From Hyphomicrobiaceae bacterium (GTDB lineage: Bacteria > Pseudomonadota > Alphaproteobacteria > Rhizobiales > Aestuariivirgaceae), in NCBI GenBank assembly GCA_900298995.1, contig OMIC01000002.1, positions 1 through 64,000 on the forward strand: a DNA stretch of 64,000 nucleotides, given 5' to 3'. Below the pieces are notes generated by a model that did no database searches, was not told where the DNA came from, and saw only the letters and a list, made by a program, of their open reading frames with translations. Shown in pieces: positions 62,566 to 64,000 of this stretch. The first letter of the stretch is position 1; every line of letters begins with the position of its first letter. The position numbers and the translations under genes were made by a program.

Positions 62566-62595
62566 CCCTTCCTCCGGCTCCAGCCGGGGGAAGGG
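62566..62595 (+). repeat. Long hairpin between the binding-protein and permease genes
   Basis: CCCTTCCTCCGGC and GCCGGGGGAAGGG pair over 13 positions (one G-U) around a 4-base loop. No U tract follows directly. It lies in the 86-bp gap between the two genes, where such hairpins stabilise or limit transcripts so that more binding protein than permease is made. Confidence 0.65.
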
Positions 62596-62638
62596 TTCTC
62601 CGGCCTCACGGCGGCCTCGGACACCCATACAGGTGCCA

Positions 62639-63652
62639 ATGTTCCGGTTTCTGCTGAAGCGCCTGGCGCTGACCATCCCGACCTTCATCGCGCTGATGTT
62701 CATCACCTTCGTGATGATCCGGCTGGTGCCTGGCGATCCGATCGAGGTGCGCAAGGGTGAACGCGGCATCTCGCCCGAGCGGCTCGCACAGCTCCGCCAT
62801 GAGATGGGCCTCGACCAGCCGGTCTGGAAGCAGTTCCTCGATTATGCCAATGGCCTGCTGCACGGCGATTTCGGCACGTCCATCATCTCCAAGGCGCCGG
62901 TTCTACATGAATTCCTGACCCTGTTCCCGGCAACACTCGAACTGACACTCAGCGCCATGATCTTCGCGATCGTGCTGGGCATTCCGGCAGGGGTGATCGC
63001 GGCCTCTCGGCGCGGCGGTGTCTATGACCAGACGCTGATGGGCCTGGCGCTCACCGGCTATTCCATGCCGATCTTCTGGTGGGGGCTGATCCTCATCCTG
63101 CTGATGTCGAACACGCTCGGCCTGACGCCGGTCTCAGGCCGCGTCGATCTTATCAAATTCTACTATGAGCCTGTCACGGGCTTCATGCTGATCGACTCCC
63201 TGCTCTCCGGACAGAAGGGCGCCTTCCTCGACGCCGTGCATCACCTGATCCTGCCGATGATCGTGCTGGGCACGGTGCCGCTGGCCGTCATCGCGCGCAT
63301 GACCCGCTCGTCGATGCTGGAGGTTCTCGAGGAAGATTACGTGCGCACGGCGCGCGCCAAGGGCCTCTCCTGGGCACGGGTGGTCGGCATTCATGCTCTG
63401 CGCAATGCACTGATCCCCGTCGTCACCGTCATCGGACTTCAGGTGGGCGGGTTGCTCGCCGGCGCAGTGCTCACCGAGACGATTTTCTCATGGCCGGGTG
63501 TCGGCAAATGGCTGATCGAGTCGATCAACCGCCGCGACTATCCCGCGCTTCAGGGCGGCATCATGCTGATTGCCGGCATCGTGATCGTGGTCAACCTGCT
63601 GGTCGACATGCTCTACGGACTGATCAATCCGAGGATCCGCCATGCCAAGTGA
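62639..63652 (+). CDS. Dipeptide-type ABC transporter permease (DppB-like)
   Basis: A 337-aa membrane protein with six predicted spans; the N-terminal FRFLLKRLALTIPTF, the loop MGLDQPVWKQFLDY and the EAA motif DYVRTARAKGLSWARVV are diagnostic. ATG at 62639; a GTG two codons earlier is possible. It overlaps the next permease gene by 11 bases. Confidence 0.93.
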   Translation: MFRFLLKRLALTIPTFIALMFITFVMIRLVPGDPIEVRKGERGISPERLAQLRHEMGLDQPVWKQFLDYANGLLHGDFGTSIISKAPVLHEFLTLFPATLELTLSAMIFAIVLGIPAGVIAASRRGGVYDQTLMGLALTGYSMPIFWWGLILILLMSNTLGLTPVSGRVDLIKFYYEPVTGFMLIDSLLSGQKGAFLDAVHHLILPMIVLGTVPLAVIARMTRSSMLEVLEEDYVRTARAKGLSWARVVGIHALRNALIPVVTVIGLQVGGLLAGAVLTETIFSWPGVGKWLIESINRRDYPALQGGIMLIAGIVIVVNLLVDMLYGLINPRIRHAK

Positions 63653-64000
63653 CCTGACGGCCACCGCTGCTCCGGCTCCGCCCGGGCCCCTCCGGGCCTT
63701 CTGGCGCGCCTTCCGCGGGAACAGGGGCGCCGTGATGGGCCTCGTCGTGGTGAGCCTGATTTTCTTTGTCGCGATCTTCGCCAGCGTGCTGGCCCCGCAT
63801 GATCCCCTTGAGCAATTCCGCGGCTTCTCCAAGCTGCCACCGTTCTGGGTGAAGGGAAGCGACCCGCGCTTCCTGCTCGGCACCGATGCGGTGGGACGCG
63901 ACATGCTCTCGCGGCTCATGTACGGCGCGCGCGTCTCGCTGTTCATCGGGCTTGCGGTCATGGTGGTCTCCATGCTCGCGGGCGTGGCGCTGGGACTTGC
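63642..64000 (+). CDS. Dipeptide-type ABC transporter permease (DppC-like), 3' end outside window
   Basis: The first 119 codons of the second permease. It has the usual N-terminal cytoplasmic segment RAFWRAFRGNRGAVMG, a first transmembrane helix (about 32-50), and the LGTDAVGRDMLSRLMYGAR motif typical of DppC/OppC. The frame is open to the window edge. ATPase genes dppD/dppF are expected just beyond. Confidence 0.9.
   Translation, partial: MPSDLTATAAPAPPGPLRAFWRAFRGNRGAVMGLVVVSLIFFVAIFASVLAPHDPLEQFRGFSKLPPFWVKGSDPRFLLGTDAVGRDMLSRLMYGARVSLFIGLAVMVVSMLAGVALGL

Overview
The window is about 64 kb of GC-rich chromosome from an alphaproteobacterium, most likely of the Hyphomicrobiales (Rhizobiales). 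The evidence is the block lnt - XRE regulator - metK - trmB - rimP - nusA - ylxR - infB - rbfA - truB - rpsO - pnp, all on the minus strand, which is a typical arrangement in that group. A BciA-type 8-vinyl reductase and a cytochrome c' suggest an anoxygenic phototroph or a relative of one. I see no tRNA, rRNA, CRISPR array, insertion sequence or prophage.

Layout. (1) 1-3666: the 3' part of a very large glycine-rich (PE_PGRS-like GGX) protein ending in an autotransporter beta-barrel; the gene is cut by the left edge. (2) 3676-8040, minus: TPR-sulfotransferase, UDP-glucuronate decarboxylase and UDP-glucose dehydrogenase, a surface-polysaccharide set. (3) 8190-19319: a type II secretion system. 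The prepilin peptidase and secretin gspD are on the plus strand; gspE-F-G-H-I-J-K-L-M and a GspC/N-like gene form a tight minus-strand operon. (4) 19380-27806: a signalling district. An RsbW-like kinase, a STAS protein and a SpoIIE phosphatase lie directly upstream of gspE on the same strand. After a GOLPH3-like gene and an acetolactate decarboxylase comes a plus-strand operon: a degenerate ATPase-like protein, a STAS-methyltransferase fusion, a membrane Cache-HAMP-PP2C phosphatase, an intact ATPase-like protein and an intact STAS protein. This operon is my best candidate for an undescribed system: one receptor phosphatase flanked by an intact and an apparently dead partner-switch pair, with the dead STAS joined to a methyltransferase.

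(5) 28135-39499: assorted metabolic and envelope genes (bciA, UPF0149 protein, AI-2E-type permease, OmpA-like protein, patatin lipoprotein, aminotransferase, VOC-WrbA pair, upp, response regulator, cytochrome c', hydrolase). (6) 39527-53145: the translation/RNA block, with a terminator-containing rimP leader and a strong hairpin between rpsO and pnp. (7) 53226-64000: a nitrogen-compound catabolism and uptake region. It holds an Asp/Glu-racemase-family gene coupled to a DUF1989 gene, a sugar-type ABC importer, a divergent ureohydrolase / D-arginine-dehydrogenase-like pair, a PhyH dioxygenase, and a dipeptide-type ABC importer cut by the right edge.

Putative links: region 2 makes UDP-GlcA and UDP-xylose and may sulfate glycans or proteins; region 3 secretes proteins and may be under the control of the switch genes in region 4; in region 7, D-arginine-like or guanidino compounds could be imported, oxidised and hydrolysed to urea. 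These links rest on gene neighbourhood and are inference.
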